DNA of 64,000 nt, taken from the NCBI GenBank assembly GCA_964515055.1, contig CAZEUG010000008.1, forward strand, positions 1-64,000, written 5' to 3'. The translations under genes were made by a program, and so were the position numbers. Positions 16,811 through 24,485 of the stretch are shown here, piece by piece. Positions within the stretch are counted from its first letter, which is position 1. Each line of letters begins with the position of its first letter. The DNA is from QAMX01 sp964515055. GTDB lineage: Bacteria; Bacillota; Clostridia; Oscillospirales; QAMX01. The notes beneath the pieces are model-generated. The model ran no database searches, had not been told where the DNA came from, and saw only the letters and a list, made by a program, of their open reading frames with translations.

Positions 16811-16945
16811 CACAATGCGCGCGTGCGGCATGATAAGCACACCTTCGGTGCGTGAAGTGCCTACGGCCATGGATGACACACGGAACTTCACATTGCGCAG
16901 CGCACAACATTTCACTACGCCGTGGCATAACTTCACCTGATGAAT
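16811..16945. repeat. TTCAC-spaced short hairpin array
   Basis: A run of short inverted repeats separated by TTCAC: ACACC-TTC-GGTGC, then ...CTTCAC, TGCGCAGCGCA then TTTCAC, TACGCC-GT-GGCATA then CTTCAC. At least three TTCAC words follow small palindromes within about 90 bp (16882-16936). From memory, similar hairpin/TTCA(C/T) strings precede four-helix-bundle protein genes in gut Clostridia, which would fit the broken gene immediately to the right. Confidence 0.45.
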
Positions 16946-16959
16946 CCGGATTGCACGAA

Positions 16960-17268
16960 ATATTGCGAATGAGCCACGTCTGTGATATCGTGTTCTTGAG
17001 AAGAAAAACGTGAGTCCGTCATCTTCAGCCAAATCGGCAGAAGTGGTACATCCATTGGTGCAATTATTCGGGATGCACAATATGCTCACGGGAAAGCTGA
17101 ACTGATTGAAAAACTGCAAATTGCACTTCAGAAAGCAAAGATTGGTTCGAATTGCTTTTCAAAATAAATCACATAACCGAAGCGGAGTATCAATCACTTG
17201 ACCCTACCTGCACAAGCATTCACATGATGCGAAGCTCTTCCATCGACACCGCAAAGGAGAACGCAAAA
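16960..17268 (+). pseudogene. Broken four-helix-bundle (S23/Avd-like) protein gene
   Basis: Reading across frames recovers the family pattern: YRVLEKK, then EKRESVIFSQIGRSGTSIGA and QYAHGKAELIEKLQIAL, then WFELLFKINHITEAEYQSL and SSIDTAKENAK. RSGTSIGA and TAKEN are hallmarks of the four-helix-bundle family that includes 23S rRNA intervening-sequence proteins and DGR accessory protein Avd. The gene is dead as written: a TGA at 16983-16985, a one-base loss in the A-run near 17004-17008, and another in the A-run near 17136-17139. No intact start is visible. Sequencing error in both A-runs cannot be excluded, but the TGA would remain. Confidence 0.75.
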
Positions 17269-17559
17269 TGCGGAAAAGGAAAAGCAGGCCGTTGGAAAAC
17301 ACAGAAAACGATGGCAACACACAGCTGTTCGGTGGTCATTATTGGCAAACAGAACGCGCGGGAAACGGAGCTTCACGCGCCCAGACCTCCTGAGACGCAT
17401 TGAATTGGATGCTCCTCAACCGGAAACGCCCGGCCTGCGACCTCCGCTGATGCACTCTCCGCGATTCAAAAAACGCATCCTCCATCATCCGGGACGGTTC
17501 GTTGTGCCCGCCAGCTGTCGCAAGTCTGAGACAGCAATCCGCTGAGCATCTTTTCCACC
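17269..17559. other. Gene-free stretch
   Basis: About 290 bp between the broken four-helix-bundle gene and the small-RNA promoter. Short open frames exist but none has a ribosome binding site or a recognisable product. Probably decayed sequence. Confidence 0.4.
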
Positions 17560-17588
17560 TTGACATTTTCACGAACCTGTGATATCAT
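17560..17588 (+). promoter_or_regulatory. Sigma-A promoter of the candidate small RNA
   Basis: TTGACA at 17560-17565, 17-bp spacer, extended -10 TGA and TATCAT at 17583-17588. Strong -35; the -10 differs from consensus at one base. No gene follows before the terminator at 17731. Confidence 0.75.
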
Positions 17589-17594
17589 GAAAGG

Positions 17595-17764
17595 GCGACA
17601 GGGGCGTTGCTCTCTTCGTGATATCATGGAGATCAGCTCTCTTTGCGTGGGGCAGGGGTCGCTACCCTCTTTCTCTTTCTCTTCCTTTTCCTTTTCTCAA
17701 AGCGCTCCTGCCCCCTCAAACCTCAAAAAAACACCGTTTGCCGGAAAGACAAACGGTGTTTTTT
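17595..17764 (+). ncRNA. Candidate small RNA with pyrimidine loop
   Basis: A promoter at 17560-17588 and an intrinsic terminator at 17731-17764 bracket about 170 nt without a convincing reading frame. The core is a hairpin: GGGGCAGG (17649-17656) pairs with CCTGCCCC (17707-17714), with further G-T/G-C pairs inside. Its loop of about 39 nt contains 34 uninterrupted pyrimidines (17665-17698). Such a C/U-only loop is complementary to purine-rich Shine-Dalgarno regions, so a trans-acting regulator is the leading idea. It does not match 6S, SRP or tmRNA features that I know. The transcript start is estimated from the -10. Confidence 0.5.
17731..17764 (+). terminator. Bidirectional terminator
   Basis: ACACCGTTTG / CAAACGGTGT stem (17731-17740 with 17750-17759), five T after it on the + strand and a seven-A run before it, so it can also end reverse-strand transcripts from the methyltransferase gene at 17826. 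Confidence 0.92.
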
Positions 17765-17825
17765 CATGAACTCCAACTTCAAAACAGGACAGCGGATTGT
17801 TGTCCAACAGACCGAAGCCGCGTGA

Positions 17826-19004
17826 CTACGCCTCCGGGTACAGCAGCCGGACGATCAACGGCGCATAGCCGAGCAGCTGACACAACTCGTCCAGCTCTTT
17901 TTTGGCGTCGTTCCGGCGCTGTATCGCGGCAGATTCGCTCAGCTTCGCCCGACGGGAACGAATCAAAACATTCTTCGGCGAATGGGCAATGTCGATGAAT
18001 TCGGCGACATCCGTCTTGTAGCCACAGCCCTCCAATGCACGGGCGCGCAGCGCATCCGTGGCCAGCGCCGAGAAGCGTTCCTTGAAAATACCGTATCGCG
18101 TCAGCAAATGGAGTGCCGGAGCCTGAATGCTGCCGTTTAACTCATGCTGACAGCAGGGGACAGCCAGAATATAATCGGTGTCCCAGGCCACTGCGTTGGC
18201 CAGCGCATAGTCGGTCGCCGTGTCGCAGGCATGCAAGGAGATGATCATGTCCGGCTTTTCATCCGGCGTATATCCGTGGATATCGCCGAGCTGAAAGGAA
18301 AGCCCGTCCATGCCGTGACGTTTGGCGAGTGCGGAGCAGTTACGGATGACGTCTTCCTTCAAATCCAGCCCGACAATCGTCGCATCCACACCGCGCAGAA
18401 CGGTCAGATAATGGTACAGCACAAAGGTCAGATAGCTCTTTCCGCAGCCAAAATCGATGATATTCCAGTGGCTCCGGTTGTCAGAACGGACAATGTCATC
18501 GATGAACTCGATGTACCGGTTGATCTGCCGGAATTTGTCGTACATGGCGGAATGAACGTGCCCGTCACCGGTCAGGATGCCGAGATCCTCCAGAACCGGG
18601 AATCGGTCGGATTCGCGGATGATGTAATTCTTTGCGCGGTTGTGCGACAAATCCGGTGCTGCGGCGGGCGCGGTCGCCTTCTGGCGGGAAATGAGCAGCT
18701 TGCCACTCTTAGAAAGCCGCAGCGAAATTGCCCCTGAATCCGTCATCGCATTCAAATCCCGGAAGGATGCGCCCAGCTCCTCGATCATCCTGGCCGCCGC
18801 TTCCTCTGCAGTGCAGTTGGCGTGAAAAACCTGCTTGTCCGTGTATTGCTCCAGACGGTAGCCGTATTTGCTGGGCTTGCAGACGAGCTTTATGTACCTG
18901 CTGCCCGCAAGCGGGCTGGACAGGGTGACGCGCAGAGGCTGTGCGTCAAATAAACGGTGCAGCTCTGCCGTGAGCTGTTCCTGTGTTTGTGTGGTCAGAT
19001 TCAT
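17826..19004 (-). CDS. Class I SAM-dependent methyltransferase
   Basis: 392 residues. The SAM-binding loop is DFGCGKSYLTF (from residue 184), preceded by HNRAKNYII and followed by GLDLKEDVI; the catalytic-region pattern ISLHACDTATD and the CCQHEL motif place it with the Methyltransf_32 type (GSTCD/METTL25-like), whose bacterial targets are unknown. The first 110 residues form a separate domain. It lies 33 nt downstream of ypeB on the same strand and may be co-transcribed. SD GGGAGA is rather far from the ATG (about 13 nt). Confidence 0.82.
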   Translation of the reverse strand: MNLTTQTQEQLTAELHRLFDAQPLRVTLSSPLAGSRYIKLVCKPSKYGYRLEQYTDKQVFHANCTAEEAAARMIEELGASFRDLNAMTDSGAISLRLSKSGKLLISRQKATAPAAAPDLSHNRAKNYIIRESDRFPVLEDLGILTGDGHVHSAMYDKFRQINRYIEFIDDIVRSDNRSHWNIIDFGCGKSYLTFVLYHYLTVLRGVDATIVGLDLKEDVIRNCSALAKRHGMDGLSFQLGDIHGYTPDEKPDMIISLHACDTATDYALANAVAWDTDYILAVPCCQHELNGSIQAPALHLLTRYGIFKERFSALATDALRARALEGCGYKTDVAEFIDIAHSPKNVLIRSRRAKLSESAAIQRRNDAKKELDELCQLLGYAPLIVRLLYPEA

Positions 19005-19037
19005 AGATCGTTCGGTTCTCCCATACAGGCATCCGGC

Positions 19038-20372
19038 CTAAAAGGTCAGGACGCCGTTTTCGTCTTCCAGCAGGAGGAATATGTTTTCTTCCACGCCGGT
19101 GTTTGCATTGATATAGCAGAGATAGCGCTTGCCGTTGGAACCGGCTGCATGAAATTCATAGCAGAGGATTTCGTGCTGGCCGGGCGAAGGAATCACACAG
19201 AGCTGCCCGGTTCCCTCCGGCTCGAAGTCGGCAGAAAACCGGCTGCGCGCCTCTTCAAGGGACAGGGATGGGGTCAGACTGCGGTCGGTACGGTGATTGT
19301 TCAGATAGCCGGTGGCTTGAAAATATGTGACCTTGCCGGTGTCGGCTGCAACGCCGACCTGAATCAAATCGGGATATATCCACACATCGTGATCCGAATG
19401 GATGAAGTTGATATAGCAGATTCCGTTGCTGAGGTAGGCGTAGGAGGCCACCATGTCCGGATACCCGCGAGCAGTCAGGAACGCGGCGGCTGTCTTGGTG
19501 GCCTGTGCAGCATCGCAGGAAACGGCAGACGGGACAATTGACTGCGAATAGGAAATGACATGGCCGCCCACCGCCGTGACCGACAGAAACCGATTCTCCG
19601 CGTCTGTAAACGTGTACACGACCGGATCCTGCGTCTGCATATGCAGCGTCAGGGAGTCGACGGATACGCCGATGAACCGCGCCGCCCTCAATTTCGCTTC
19701 GGAGACATCAACTGCCAGGTCACCGACCTGTAAATACTGCGGAACCGCCTGGGAAATGTGGCTGGAATAGGGGCCATCGTAGATCAGCACAGGCGATTCC
19801 GGCAGTGCAGACTCCAATGCAGACAGCCCACCGGCGAAGGAAACACGCTGATGCTCCGAATCCAATGCCTCCGAAGCGGATACGTCAAAGAAACCGGACA
19901 CGTCCGAATGCGCATACAGCTCCTCCAGCTCAGCGGCAATCTGCGAAGCCGTGTCGTTCAGCTGACGCAGACTCTGGCGCTCCTCCGCCGAGATAGCCTG
20001 CCCAGCGGCCGCAGACCGCGCCAGCGCGACGGAGAAATCTCCAACCTGTGAGATGAAGGTGGAGGTTCGCGCCAGCGAGACATCAGAGGTGGGCAGAACC
20101 GCCAACGCACTCTTGGCCGCTTCCGCATGGCGGTAAATGTTGGTGGCCAGCGTGACCAGCATCGAGGGACTCTGTGCATAAAGGCCCTTCGATAAGTCTG
20201 CGTCAATGCTGGCCACACTGCCGGTCAGCTCCGTGAACGCCCGCCGATATCCGAGCTCATATGCTCGTTGATATTTGGTCAGACGGCTGTGCAAGCTGAC
20301 AATCAGCCCAATTGCAACAGCCAGAGCACCGGCCGAAAAAATCCAGATGAAAAGAGCTCCCTTTTTCTTCAT
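19038..20372 (-). CDS. ypeB: Spore germination protein YpeB
   Basis: Forespore lipid-facing/cortex protein that stabilises and controls the cortex lytic enzyme SleB. 444 residues: an N-terminal membrane anchor (about 5-27), a helical domain, then PepSY-type repeats. The ATG at 20372 has AGGAGG 11 nt upstream; a longer frame adds 13 residues lacking an SD and extends over the promoter. A sigma-G promoter sits directly upstream, matching forespore expression. Normally sleB precedes ypeB; no sleB is present in this window. Confidence 0.9.
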   Translation of the reverse strand: MKKKGALFIWIFSAGALAVAIGLIVSLHSRLTKYQRAYELGYRRAFTELTGSVASIDADLSKGLYAQSPSMLVTLATNIYRHAEAAKSALAVLPTSDVSLARTSTFISQVGDFSVALARSAAAGQAISAEERQSLRQLNDTASQIAAELEELYAHSDVSGFFDVSASEALDSEHQRVSFAGGLSALESALPESPVLIYDGPYSSHISQAVPQYLQVGDLAVDVSEAKLRAARFIGVSVDSLTLHMQTQDPVVYTFTDAENRFLSVTAVGGHVISYSQSIVPSAVSCDAAQATKTAAAFLTARGYPDMVASYAYLSNGICYINFIHSDHDVWIYPDLIQVGVAADTGKVTYFQATGYLNNHRTDRSLTPSLSLEEARSRFSADFEPEGTGQLCVIPSPGQHEILCYEFHAAGSNGKRYLCYINANTGVEENIFLLLEDENGVLTF

Positions 20373-20405
20373 GATCGAGCAATCCTCCTGTTGAGAAACT
20401 ACTTC

Positions 20406-20435
20406 TATCATGTGGAGAAAAACGGAAAATCATAC
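20406..20435 (-). promoter_or_regulatory. Sigma-G (forespore) promoter of ypeB
   Basis: On the reverse strand: GTATG (20435-20431), exactly 18 bp, CATGATA (20412-20406). This matches the Bacillus sigma-G pattern GHATR-N18-CATNHTA at every position and stands just upstream of the ypeB ribosome binding site. Confidence 0.75.
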
Positions 20436-20439
20436 GGTC

Positions 20440-21375
20440 TCAGTCAATATCGTCGATGACTTCAGTCGGACGTTCACTGAGAACGGACGGGTTCTTCAAA
20501 ATATGGCGCAGATACTTCAGCGCAGACGCGTAGTAGAAGCCGTCACAGATGCGTTCATCGGTGACAACCTTGTAGTCAATATAGCGTCGCTCCGCAACGG
20601 AACCGTCCCGCTGCGTCTCATAGGTACGGCGCTTGGCACCAAACGCCAGAAACACGGGCGCATTGCCGAAGTCGTACAGATGGTGGTAGATCGGCGGGAT
20701 GCCGAGCGAACCCATGGACGTGATGACGAGCGATCCGTGGAACGGACTGAGCGCAAGCAGCTTTTTTGGCAGCAGACCAAAATAGTCGAGCAGCGTCAAA
20801 AGCCAGACGGTGAATTTCAACAGCAGACCGGGGATAAAACGCAGCACCTTGGCCGTGCTGTCAAAGGAGGACTCCAGACCGGCCGACGCTTTTTCGCGGG
20901 ATACAATGGCATCCAGCGTTGCGTAGACCTCTTCTGCCGTGGCATTCGGCTGGAAAACAGCCTTGACACAGGTGTCCGGTGCATTCAACTTCATGTCCTT
21001 CTTGATCGTTAGTGCGATTTCAATGTTATTGCGCGCAAAGATCTTCTGCCCGCTGATAAACCGATTGATGGCGGGGCGCTGTGAAACGGTTCGGACATAG
21101 GCCGCCAGAAAAACGTGCATCGCGCCAAAATGCTGCAGTCCTTCGCGCCGCTTCTGCTGGATGTACTGCTCCATGTTGGAAATTTCAACGGAATCGGCAA
21201 TCGAGTTGGAGGACGTGTTCCGCGACTTCATGATATACGGCGACACGAGCGCCATCGGCGGAAGCGTGCGCAGGCGCCGTCCGTCGGAACGGTCGCCAAA
21301 GCGGCGACGGCGCTTTTTGGGCGCGGGAGCCGGAGTCGGTTCGGATACGATTTCAACGGAGGGTTGTTCGGTCAT
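20440..21375 (-). CDS. 2-oxoacid dehydrogenase E2-like acyltransferase-fold protein
   Basis: 311 residues resembling the catalytic domain of dihydrolipoamide acyltransferases/chloramphenicol acetyltransferase (FGAMHVFLAAYVRTV, LVITSMGSLGIPPIYHHLYDFGNAPVFLAFG). There is no lipoyl or E1-binding domain. The catalytic motif is altered: family DHRxxDG reads DERICDG (273-279), so the histidine that activates CoA is a glutamate. An Arg/Lys-rich segment (20-36) precedes the domain. It is the last gene of a phospholipid cluster, overlapping the PAP2 stop by 4 nt. Probably not part of a pyruvate dehydrogenase; function unknown. Confidence 0.75.
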   Translation of the reverse strand: MTEQPSVEIVSEPTPAPAPKKRRRRFGDRSDGRRLRTLPPMALVSPYIMKSRNTSSNSIADSVEISNMEQYIQQKRREGLQHFGAMHVFLAAYVRTVSQRPAINRFISGQKIFARNNIEIALTIKKDMKLNAPDTCVKAVFQPNATAEEVYATLDAIVSREKASAGLESSFDSTAKVLRFIPGLLLKFTVWLLTLLDYFGLLPKKLLALSPFHGSLVITSMGSLGIPPIYHHLYDFGNAPVFLAFGAKRRTYETQRDGSVAERRYIDYKVVTDERICDGFYYASALKYLRHILKNPSVLSERPTEVIDDID

Positions 21376-22076
21376 ACTTTCAATTCCTTTTTCTTGACAT
21401 TTTGGAGCAGCGAACGGAGATACGGCGCAGCATCCGGGCCGCTCAGACATTTCCAGCGGACGCAGTAGGAAAGGGGATACAAAACAACGGCCAGAATCAC
21501 AGCCGCCACAAAATCGACAAAGGAGTGCTGTCTGATGAACATGGTTGACAGACAGATCAGAATGCATAGGACGATGGAGGCAACTGGGACATACCAGCGC
21601 CGGTTCAGAGACCGAGCCCGGCAAATGGCAATTGTGATGCCGATGGCACCGTAACAGTGCATACTCGGACAGACGTTTTGCGGGAGATCGGCTGCGTAAA
21701 TGAATTGAACCAGCCAGACGAGCGGGTTGTCCCGAGAAAACTCCGTCGGACGAAAATCAATGGCCGTCGGATAGACGATACAGACGATCATGCAAATCAA
21801 CAGCCCGCCCATGGTGAACATGGCCATCCGCAGAAAATCCTCACGGGAAACGAGCAGAAAGGCAATCATTCCGCCAAACAGATAGACAAACCACAGATAG
21901 TAGGGAATCACGAACCATTCGCAAAATGGAATCACCGCATCGAGCGAACAGGAAATCAGATGGTGCTCCAATGGCAGGGTATTCAGCAGGGAGAAGAACG
22001 TCACATGCACAACCGGATAGATCAGCAGCAGAGCATAGGGATAGGTGTGCAGAAACTCACGGGCTTTTCGGAGCAT
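21372..22076 (-). CDS. PAP2-superfamily membrane protein
   Basis: 234 residues with about six hydrophobic segments. Motifs CPSMHCYG (SxxH, first His) and RQHSFVDF (HSxxD, second His) fit the divergent PAP2 type seen in inositol-phosphorylceramide synthase-like enzymes rather than classical phosphatases. Sits between psd and the E2-like gene; overlaps psd by 20 nt. Likely acts on a lipid phosphate or transfers a phospho-head group; the substrate is inferred only from context. Confidence 0.8.
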   Translation of the reverse strand: MLRKAREFLHTYPYALLLIYPVVHVTFFSLLNTLPLEHHLISCSLDAVIPFCEWFVIPYYLWFVYLFGGMIAFLLVSREDFLRMAMFTMGGLLICMIVCIVYPTAIDFRPTEFSRDNPLVWLVQFIYAADLPQNVCPSMHCYGAIGITIAICRARSLNRRWYVPVASIVLCILICLSTMFIRQHSFVDFVAAVILAVVLYPLSYCVRWKCLSGPDAAPYLRSLLQNVKKKELKV

Positions 22077-22929
22077 GAAGCGAACGACTTCCTTTCAATG
22101 TGCAAACTTCATCGGACGGCGCGTGACCAATCGCCTCGCCAAACCGAACCGGACGCTCAGCTCCGCCCAGCGGGAACTGCACATCCGGGATACAGGCATC
22201 GCGCTGCAAAAGCAGGACAACGGTGGAGCCGCCGTATTCAAAATAGCCTTTCTCATCTCCACGGACAAAATGAGTAATGCCTGCGTGATTGTGAATGCGG
22301 CCGACCAGCATCGCACCTACTTCCACCTGAACGGCCTGCCCAAAATGCTCGGTCTGCATCAACGAAACGGCGCGGGTGTTCTCCACGAACACCGGACGCG
22401 CTTCCAGTGCGACTGGACGGACGGTGTGCAAAATCCCCGAAATCTGATACCGTCGCAGCAGACGACCGGAATCAAAGAACGCATAGCGATGATAATGATC
22501 GACACAGAGCCGGAAAACGAGACAAAGCCCGCCCTCCAGACGGTCAGCCAACGTCTTCGAACGAAGTAGCCCGGCGATGGAATAGGGAACGCCCTTCACC
22601 GGAACCACCATGCCCTGGTGGATAGGATAGATGCTGAGATTGCCGTCACACGGCGCGATCAATGCGCCAGGCGTATGATCAACAGTGCGGACACCGGGCG
22701 CTAAACGCCGCGTGAAAAAATCGTTGAAGGAATGAAAAGAACGCTGCTCATAGTCTGACAGACAGATGTTGGCATGGGACACAAAAGGCCGAATCAGACA
22801 GACCGATGCACGCGTATCCAAAAAAGCACCGGCAGCGCGGGAAAGCGGCGGTGCAGTCAGAATTTTCAAAAGAGAACGTCCGGCGGGGGTGTGATAAAGC
22901 CGATACAGACCGGGAGAAGATTGGGACAT
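22057..22929 (-). CDS. psd: Phosphatidylserine decarboxylase proenzyme
   Basis: Makes phosphatidylethanolamine from phosphatidylserine at the membrane. 290 residues. Self-cleavage motif GGST (233-236): S235 becomes the pyruvoyl group. HNHAGITHFVRGDEKGYFEYGG is the typical region before it, and DHYHRYAF (H147 region) carries the conserved histidines. The start at 22929 has AGGAGCG upstream. pssA lies 13 nt upstream and supplies the substrate. Confidence 0.95.
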   Translation of the reverse strand: MSQSSPGLYRLYHTPAGRSLLKILTAPPLSRAAGAFLDTRASVCLIRPFVSHANICLSDYEQRSFHSFNDFFTRRLAPGVRTVDHTPGALIAPCDGNLSIYPIHQGMVVPVKGVPYSIAGLLRSKTLADRLEGGLCLVFRLCVDHYHRYAFFDSGRLLRRYQISGILHTVRPVALEARPVFVENTRAVSLMQTEHFGQAVQVEVGAMLVGRIHNHAGITHFVRGDEKGYFEYGGSTVVLLLQRDACIPDVQFPLGGAERPVRFGEAIGHAPSDEVCTLKGSRSLHAPKSP

Positions 22930-22942
22930 AGGGTCGCTCCTG

Positions 22943-23557
22943 TCAGTGAAGAATGACCAGTGCGACAAAGATGGCAATGCCCATGGCCAGCATCACCAGC
23001 ATACCGCCCAGCATACATTTCTTGACGCGAACGCGCAGAACGAAGGCCAGCGCCGTCAACGCCATGATCAACGCATAAACCGGCGTAAAGTACGAGGTGA
23101 GCAGTCCCTTGAAGCAATACAGGAGCGGGAAGATCAGGGCAGACGAGGTGACAGGCAGCCCCACAAAGGACGTGCGGACACCGTCGGTTTCCTGCTGCCG
23201 GTCTTCCTCCGTGACGCCATAATAGGCCAGGCGAATCAACGCAGCAAGAATGTAGACGGACAAAATAAAGATGTAATAAAACTTCTGGAGGCCAAAAGCA
23301 TAGCCAATCGCTGCGGGCAGCACACCGAATGCAACAATATCGGCCAGCGAATCAATCCAGATACCAAAGCGCTTTTCCTGAGAGGAGCGCTCTCTGGTGC
23401 GGGCGACCAGCCCATCAAACATATCGCAGACGCCGGAAAACATCAGACAGAGAATGGCATGAAAGCCCTGACCTTGCATGGCAAACGTAATTCCAAGGAC
23501 GGCGGAAATCGCGCTGAGATATGTGAGGATGACTGTATAGTTAAAGAAACCGATCAT
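22943..23557 (-). CDS. pssA: CDP-diacylglycerol--serine O-phosphatidyltransferase
   Basis: Integral membrane enzyme forming phosphatidylserine from CDP-diacylglycerol and serine. 204 residues, about six membrane segments. The CDP-alcohol phosphotransferase signature is present as D45MFDGLVAR...G65xxxD69xxxD73, with 11 residues between AR and G, as in many clostridial enzymes. First gene of the psd operon. The start codon lacks an SD at normal distance: GAAGGAG is about 27 nt away, and a TTG two codons upstream is no better. The leader contains a long hairpin (23617-23650 region). Confidence 0.93.
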   Translation of the reverse strand: MIGFFNYTVILTYLSAISAVLGITFAMQGQGFHAILCLMFSGVCDMFDGLVARTRERSSQEKRFGIWIDSLADIVAFGVLPAAIGYAFGLQKFYYIFILSVYILAALIRLAYYGVTEEDRQQETDGVRTSFVGLPVTSSALIFPLLYCFKGLLTSYFTPVYALIMALTALAFVLRVRVKKCMLGGMLVMLAMGIAIFVALVILH

Positions 23558-23658
23558 ATTCAAATTGGAAAGAAGAAATGGGCACTCCTTCTTTCTTCCT
23601 GCTTTCTGTCAATAGTCAAATTCGGAGACAAAAAAGGTGTTTTTTCGACTCCGACAGT

Positions 23659-23687
23659 ATTATATCACAAATATTGGCTTTGCACAA
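23659..23687 (-). promoter_or_regulatory. Sigma-A promoter of the pssA operon
   Basis: Reverse strand: TTGTGC (23687-23682), 17-bp spacer, extended -10 TGA, TATAAT (23664-23659). Confidence 0.8.
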
Positions 23688-23701
23688 GCGTTTCCGGGGG
23701 A

Positions 23702-23730
23702 TTGACAAAGAGATTTTTTTTCTATATAAT
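23702..23730 (+). promoter_or_regulatory. Sigma-A promoter, consensus
   Basis: TTGACA at 23702-23707, 17-bp spacer, TATAAT at 23725-23730, back-to-back with the pssA promoter. Drives the small gene at 23813. Confidence 0.9.
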
Positions 23731-23812
23731 ATTTTTCGGAACGATTCTTCAAATCGCTTTTCGGAGAGGAGACATCTCCCGAATGGACAGCCGGTCAGGA
23801 GGCATCAGACAA

Positions 23813-24103
23813 ATGGCAGCACAAGTGTATACCGCACCCTTTTCTGTCGAGGAAGCCGTTCGCCGTTTGTGCAGCGGCTGCACGGTACTGGATCGGAGCG
23901 AATTGAATCTGCCGGGCGGCCGGTGCGTCGTGCTGGAGCTTGCCATGCGCAGGGTGTTCACCGCACACGCCACCGTCACCGTGGACGATATGACCGGCTG
24001 CACCCGTATTCATGTTTCGATCGAGCCGGGGCTGATGGCCAGACGCATGGCCGCTCATCTTGAGACGGCTCTGCAAACGGATGCACAGGTGGCCGAAAAA
24101 TAA
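23813..24103 (+). CDS. Small protein of unknown function
   Basis: 96 residues, not recognised. The sequence alternates beta-like strands (RCVVLELAMRRVFTAHATVTVDD) with amphipathic helices, as a small alpha/beta domain; no membrane segment or metal motif. Real gene because it follows a consensus promoter and AGGAGG lies 10 nt before the ATG. A second ATG at 23783, with GGAGAGGAG upstream, would add 10 residues. Followed by tRNA-Arg on its own promoter. Confidence 0.65.
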   Translation: MAAQVYTAPFSVEEAVRRLCSGCTVLDRSELNLPGGRCVVLELAMRRVFTAHATVTVDDMTGCTRIHVSIEPGLMARRMAAHLETALQTDAQVAEK

Positions 24104-24127
24104 ATCAAAAAAAATTTCGAAAGGGTA

Positions 24128-24156
24128 TTGCATTTCCCAAAGAGATGTGGTATAAT
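24128..24156 (+). promoter_or_regulatory. Sigma-A promoter of tRNA-Arg
   Basis: TTGCAT at 24128-24133, 17-bp spacer, TATAAT at 24151-24156, preceded by TGG-type extended -10. Confidence 0.85.
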
Positions 24157-24176
24157 ATTGGAGTCGTCAAGGTTAT

Positions 24177-24253
24177 GCGCCCGTAGCTCAGCTGGATAGA
24201 GTGACTGGCTACGAACCAGTAGGTCGGGGGTTCGAATCCCTTCGGGCGTACCA
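24177..24253 (+). tRNA. tRNA-Arg (ACG)
   Basis: 77 nt including CCA. Acceptor GCGCCCG/CGGGCGT, anticodon stem CTGGC region with loop TACGAAC-type (anticodon ACG, read as ICG after deamination), T arm GGGGG-TTCGAAT-CCCTT. Single-gene unit with own promoter and terminator. Confidence 0.95.
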
Positions 24254-24257
24254 AAAA

Positions 24258-24294
24258 AGTCCTGATTTGTCTGAAGACAAATCAGGACTTTTTT
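24258..24294 (+). terminator. Terminator of tRNA-Arg
   Basis: AGTCCTGATTTGTC / GACAAATCAGGACT stem with loop TGAA, then a T-run. Directly follows CCA. Confidence 0.95.
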
Positions 24295-24485
24295 GAATCG
24301 TTCGTTCCTTCGAATCGAAAGGTATGCGGCCGCTTCGCAGCACACAGGGGAGCGCACCGCTGCTTATCCGATCGCACCGCACCACGGATGCTGTGTCCCA
24401 CCGCAAACGGATGACGAAGGGACGGGGCGAAGCTACGCCACCGATTTCCGAATCGGCGATTTTTTCAGGAAGTGCAGGGAGCTTT

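Noticed and set aside
16412..16855. 147-codon frame over the tRNA genes
   Set aside because: Covers three well-folded tRNAs and their terminator.
16811..16945. CRISPR array
   Set aside because: Units are irregular, very short, with no constant repeat length and no cas genes.
17590..17769. Small peptide frame starting ATG 17587
   Set aside because: Begins in the -10 element, so the ATG would not be transcribed; the product is low-complexity Ser/Phe/Pro.
22946..23812. Forward frame upstream of the small 96-residue gene
   Set aside because: Runs antisense to pssA and through two promoters; the real start is at 23813 or 23783.
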